A stretch of 64,000 nucleotides of DNA from Azospirillum rugosum (GTDB lineage Bacteria > Pseudomonadota > Alphaproteobacteria > Azospirillales > Azospirillaceae): positions 226,249-290,248 of the forward strand of contig NZ_JAGINP010000007.1 of the NCBI RefSeq assembly GCF_017876155.1. The letters run 5' to 3'. The notes below the pieces were generated by a model. It had not been told where the DNA came from, searched no databases, and worked only from the letters and a program-made list of their open reading frames with translations. The translations under genes were made by a program, and so were the position numbers. Positions 61,207-64,000 of the stretch are shown piece after piece (the stretch's first letter is position 1; every line of letters begins with the position of its first letter).

Positions 61207-62415
61207 ATGACGGACTTCAACACCATCGACGACCTGGGCGTGAATGGCGATGTGAGCGGCAAGACGGTGCTGGTGCGCGCCGACCTGAACGTTCCGATGC
61301 AGGATGGCAAGGTCTCGGACACGACCCGCATCGACCGCTTGGCGCCGACCCTGACCGAGCTGGCCAAGAAGGGCGCCAAGGTCGTCGTGCTGTCGCACTT
61401 CGGCCGCCCGAAGAACGGCCCGGACGCCAAGAACTCGCTGCGCAACGTGCTGGACGCGCTCAGCGCCGCCGTCGGCCAGACCGTCGCCTTCGGTGAGGAC
61501 TGCGTCGGCGACAAGGCGAAGGCGGCCATCGCCGGCGTGCAGCCGGGCGGCATCGTGCTGCTGGAAAACACCCGCTTCCACGCCGAGGAAGAGAAGAACG
61601 ACCCGGCCTTCGCCAAGCAGATCGCCGAGCTGGGCGACCTCTACGTCAACGATGCCTTCTCCGCCGCCCACCGCGCCCACGCTTCCACCGAGGGGGTGGC
61701 GCAGTATCTCCCGGCCGCCGCCGGCCGGCTGATGCAGGCGGAACTGGAGGCGCTGACCAAGGCGCTGGAGAAGCCGGAGCGGCCGGTCGCCGCGGTGGTC
61801 GGCGGGGCCAAGATCTCGACCAAGCTGGACCTGCTGGGCAACCTGGTGCGCAAGGTCGACATGCTGGCGCTGGGCGGCGGCATGGCCAACACCTTCCTCT
61901 ACGCCCAGGGCGTCGATGTCGGCGCCTCGCTGTGCGAGAAGGACATGGCCGACCAGGCGCGCGCCATCATGGAGACGGCCAAGGCGGCCAACTGCGAACT
62001 GCTGCTGCCGGTGGACTTCATCGTCGCCAAGGAGTTCAAGGCCGGGGCGGCCAACCGCGCGGTCGCCGCCAACGCCATCGGCGCCGACGGGATGGCGCTG
62101 GACGTCGGGCCGAAGACGGTGGAGTTCCTGGACCTGAAGCTCCAGGGCGCCAAGACCATCGTGTGGAACGGCCCGCTCGGCGCCTTCGAGATCCAGCCGT
62201 TCGACGCCGGCACCAACGCGGTGGCCGGTCTGGTGGCCGAGCGCACGGCGGAAGGCGGGCTGCTGTCGGTGGCCGGCGGCGGTGACACGGTGGCCGCGCT
62301 GGCCCACGCCGGCGTCGAGGAGAAGTTCACCTACATCTCCGCCGCCGGCGGCGCCTTCCTGGAATGGCTGGAAGGCAAGGACCTGCCCGGCGTCGCCGCG
62401 CTGAAGAAGAAATAA
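61207..62415 (+). CDS. pgk: Phosphoglycerate kinase
   Basis: Glycolytic ATP-producing enzyme of 402 residues, two Rossmann domains. N-terminal [22 protein letters not shown] and a C-terminal GGGDTVAAL nucleotide-binding stretch. A GTG one codon upstream (61204) is possible; ATG 61207 gives the normal start. A gap of 69 bases separates it from gap, with the same direction. Confidence 0.96.
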   Translation: MTDFNTIDDLGVNGDVSGKTVLVRADLNVPMQDGKVSDTTRIDRLAPTLTELAKKGAKVVVLSHFGRPKNGPDAKNSLRNVLDALSAAVGQTVAFGEDCVGDKAKAAIAGVQPGGIVLLENTRFHAEEEKNDPAFAKQIAELGDLYVNDAFSAAHRAHASTEGVAQYLPAAAGRLMQAELEALTKALEKPERPVAAVVGGAKISTKLDLLGNLVRKVDMLALGGGMANTFLYAQGVDVGASLCEKDMADQARAIMETAKAANCELLLPVDFIVAKEFKAGAANRAVAANAIGADGMALDVGPKTVEFLDLKLQGAKTIVWNGPLGAFEIQPFDAGTNAVAGLVAERTAEGGLLSVAGGGDTVAALAHAGVEEKFTYISAAGGAFLEWLEGKDLPGVAALKKK

Positions 62416-62484
62416 GCGCGATCACGGATCAACAGGGACGCGCCTTCGCCGCGTCATTCCCTATCAAGCATTGGAGTTTCGGTT

Positions 62485-63492
62485 ATGACTGTTCGGGTTG
62501 CGATCAACGGGTTTGGCCGCATCGGCCGTCTGGTCCTGCGGGCCATTTACGAGAGCGGCCGCAAGGACGTCGAGGTCGTGGCGATCAACGACCTCGCCGA
62601 CCTCAAGGCCAACGCCCACCTGCTGAAGTACGACAGCGTCCACGGCCGCTTCCCCGGCACGGTGGAAACGCGCGACGGCGAACTGGTCGTCAACGGCCAC
62701 TCGATCAAGGTCGTGCAGGAGCGTGATCCGGCCAAGCTGCCGTGGAAGGAATTGGGTGTCCAGGTCGCCATGGAATGCTCGGGCATCTTCACCAAGCGCG
62801 CTGACGCCGCCAAGCACCTGGAGGCGGGTGCGGAGAAGGTGCTGATCTCCGCCCCGGCGACCGACGAGGACATCACCGTCGTCTATGGCGTCAACCACGA
62901 CCAGCTGAAGGCCGAGCACCGCATCGTGTCGAACGCGTCGTGCACCACGAACTGCCTGGCCCCGGTCGCCTTCGTGCTGCACAACCTGATCGGCATCGAG
63001 AAGGGCTTCATGACCACGATCCACTCCTACACGGGTGACCAGCGGGTCGTCGACACCAACCACAAGGACCTGCATCGCGCCCGCGCGGCGGCCCTGAACA
63101 TGATCCCGACCTCCACCGGCGCCGCCAAGGCCGTCGGCAAGGTGCTGCCGGAGCTGAAGGGCAAGCTGGACGGCACCGCCATCCGCGTGCCGACCCCGAA
63201 CGTCTCGGTCGTGGACTTCAAGTTCACCGCCAAGCGCGCGACCTCCGTCGAGGAGATCACCAAGGCCATCACCGAGGCCTCCAACGGTCCGCTGAAGGGC
63301 ATCCTCGGCACCTACACCGACGAGCTGGTGTCGGGCGACTTCAACCACGACCCGCACAGCTCGACCTTCGCGCTGAACGAGGTCAAGGTCATCGACGGGA
63401 CCTTCGTCCGCATCATGGCCTGGTACGACAACGAGTGGGGCTTCTCCAGCCGCATGAGCGACACCGCCGTCGCTATGGCGAACGCCAAATAA
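62485..63492 (+). CDS. gap: Glyceraldehyde-3-phosphate dehydrogenase
   Basis: Class I NAD(P)-dependent enzyme, 335 residues. N-terminal Rossmann fold (INGFGRIGRLVLRA), catalytic Cys153 in SNASCTTNCLAP and the C-terminal WYDNEWGFSSRM. Asp33-like residue of the cofactor loop is in INDLADLK, typical of NAD preference. It pairs with pgk in central metabolism. Confidence 0.96.
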   Translation: MTVRVAINGFGRIGRLVLRAIYESGRKDVEVVAINDLADLKANAHLLKYDSVHGRFPGTVETRDGELVVNGHSIKVVQERDPAKLPWKELGVQVAMECSGIFTKRADAAKHLEAGAEKVLISAPATDEDITVVYGVNHDQLKAEHRIVSNASCTTNCLAPVAFVLHNLIGIEKGFMTTIHSYTGDQRVVDTNHKDLHRARAAALNMIPTSTGAAKAVGKVLPELKGKLDGTAIRVPTPNVSVVDFKFTAKRATSVEEITKAITEASNGPLKGILGTYTDELVSGDFNHDPHSSTFALNEVKVIDGTFVRIMAWYDNEWGFSSRMSDTAVAMANAK

Positions 63493-63537
63493 CCGCACAC
63501 CGAACGCTGCGCGACATCCAGACGAGGATAAGGTGCC

Positions 63538-63783
63538 ATGAGCAAGACCATGATGTGGGACGAGACCGACGCCAAGGGGTTCGAGTCCGAGTGCCTGTTC
63601 AACGAGGATTCGCGCAGCTTCGAGGTGATGGTCTGCACCTCCGGCCAGGCGCTGTGCCGGTCGGTGTCCTTCCCGGCCTCCATCGACCCGGCGCAGGGCA
63701 TGGGCGAGGAGGATCGGCTGCGGTCGATGATGATCGCCGAACGCCTCGTCGCCGACATCGAACGCGACCTCGGCGACCATTGA
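63538..63783 (+). CDS. Small conserved-looking hypothetical protein
   Basis: An 81-residue acidic protein with no membrane segment or signal. A beta-strand-rich middle (SFEVMVCTSGQALCRSVSF) and a helical C-terminus. Two cysteines. No family recognised. It has a GAGGATAAGG ribosome-binding region and follows gap closely, so it probably shares its transcript. Confidence 0.6.
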   Translation: MSKTMMWDETDAKGFESECLFNEDSRSFEVMVCTSGQALCRSVSFPASIDPAQGMGEEDRLRSMMIAERLVADIERDLGDH

Positions 63784-63837
63784 AGGAGTGGAGCCGGATC
63801 GTCCGGGCCTGCCCGAATTCCCGCGAAGGCGCATAAT

Positions 63838-63861
63838 CCCCTCTCCCCTCTGGGGAGAGGG
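63838..63861. repeat. Hairpin of the CCCTCTCCCC type
   Basis: CCCTCTCCCC (63839-63848) pairs with GGGGAGAGGG (63852-63861), continuing into GTTAGGGTGAGGGGG. Same sequence family as the element at 37671-37759. Located after the last gene; may also stop transcription. Confidence 0.75.
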
Positions 63862-63918
63862 TTAGGGTGAGGGGGCCCCGGCAGATGCAGAGCTGTCCGG
63901 TCCCCCCTCAAGGGGCCG

Positions 63919-63953
63919 CCCCCCCCCCCCCCCCCCCCCGGGGGGGGGGGGGG
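63919..63953. other. Poly-C/poly-G tract, probable assembly artefact
   Basis: 21 consecutive C followed at once by 14 G, then a low-complexity A/G/C-rich end. No biological feature of this type is expected in such a chromosome; the last 80 bases should not be trusted. Confidence 0.8.
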
Positions 63954-64000
63954 AAAGTGGGGAAAAAAACGCCCACAACCCAACCCGGGGTGGAGGAACA

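Overview
The window is a contiguous piece of a GC-rich alphaproteobacterial chromosome (or chromid). The gene families point to Rhodospirillales, most plausibly Azospirillum or a close relative. The supporting features are an alphaproteobacterial petABC (bc1) operon, HWE and HisKA_2 sensor kinases, a ScfR/PccR-controlled propionyl-CoA pathway, DctBD/DctA, a MaeB malic enzyme fused to a phosphotransacetylase-like domain, and pervasive GC-rich codon use. The genus is an inference from gene content, not a database result. No rRNA, tRNA, CRISPR array, transposase or integrase was recognised.

Layout: 0-15 kb is mostly housekeeping. It holds a Nudix CoA pyrophosphatase, a CCA-adding enzyme, trmL-hemF, the bc1 complex (petABC, closed by a clear terminator), DUF924 and DUF423 proteins, and a persulfide-sensor-like ArsR repressor facing a TusA-like sulfur carrier across a palindrome. 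These are followed by a class II deacetylase homologue, the isoprenoid block xseB-ispA-dxs, a HisKA_2 kinase and tlyA.

Region 15.4-31.5 kb reads as a copper/heavy-metal island. It encodes DUF302, DUF305 and Spy-like Met-rich periplasmic proteins, two His/Cys-rich exported peptides, a CusCBA/CzcCBA-type RND efflux system whose adaptor carries an unusual N-terminal extension, a DUF411 protein, a cytochrome c and a YHS-HMBD-CopA ATPase. Two CueR-type promoters lie inside it. On the opposite strand sits a B-family heme-copper oxidase-like pair. Subunit II keeps its CuA site, but subunit I has tyrosine in place of the high-spin heme ligand and of one CuB ligand. This is the most unusual item in the window.

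Region 31.5-40 kb is the propionyl-CoA/methylmalonyl-CoA module (divergent ScfR-type regulator, pccB, pccA, bioY, methylmalonyl-CoA mutase) with recognisable regulator half-sites upstream of pccB. Next come an orphan CcdA antitoxin followed by a 16-codon ccdB remnant, a DUF2161 protein and a hybrid HWE kinase. Region 43.7-51 kb covers C4-dicarboxylate use: the DctB/DctD two-component system is divergent from dctA, which has a textbook sigma-54 promoter and upstream palindromes, and maeB follows. The remainder holds a TPR protein, a hypothetical protein, pqiABC, a pyruvate formate-lyase homologue behind an FNR/FixK box, an EamA transporter, and pgk-gap. The last ~80 bases (poly-C into poly-G) look like an assembly or sequencing artefact.

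Two families of dispersed inverted repeats occur in gene gaps. One has four copies; one copy supplies the last codons and stop of cca, and two others face each other to form a near-perfect 33-bp hairpin between copA and the pccR-like gene.
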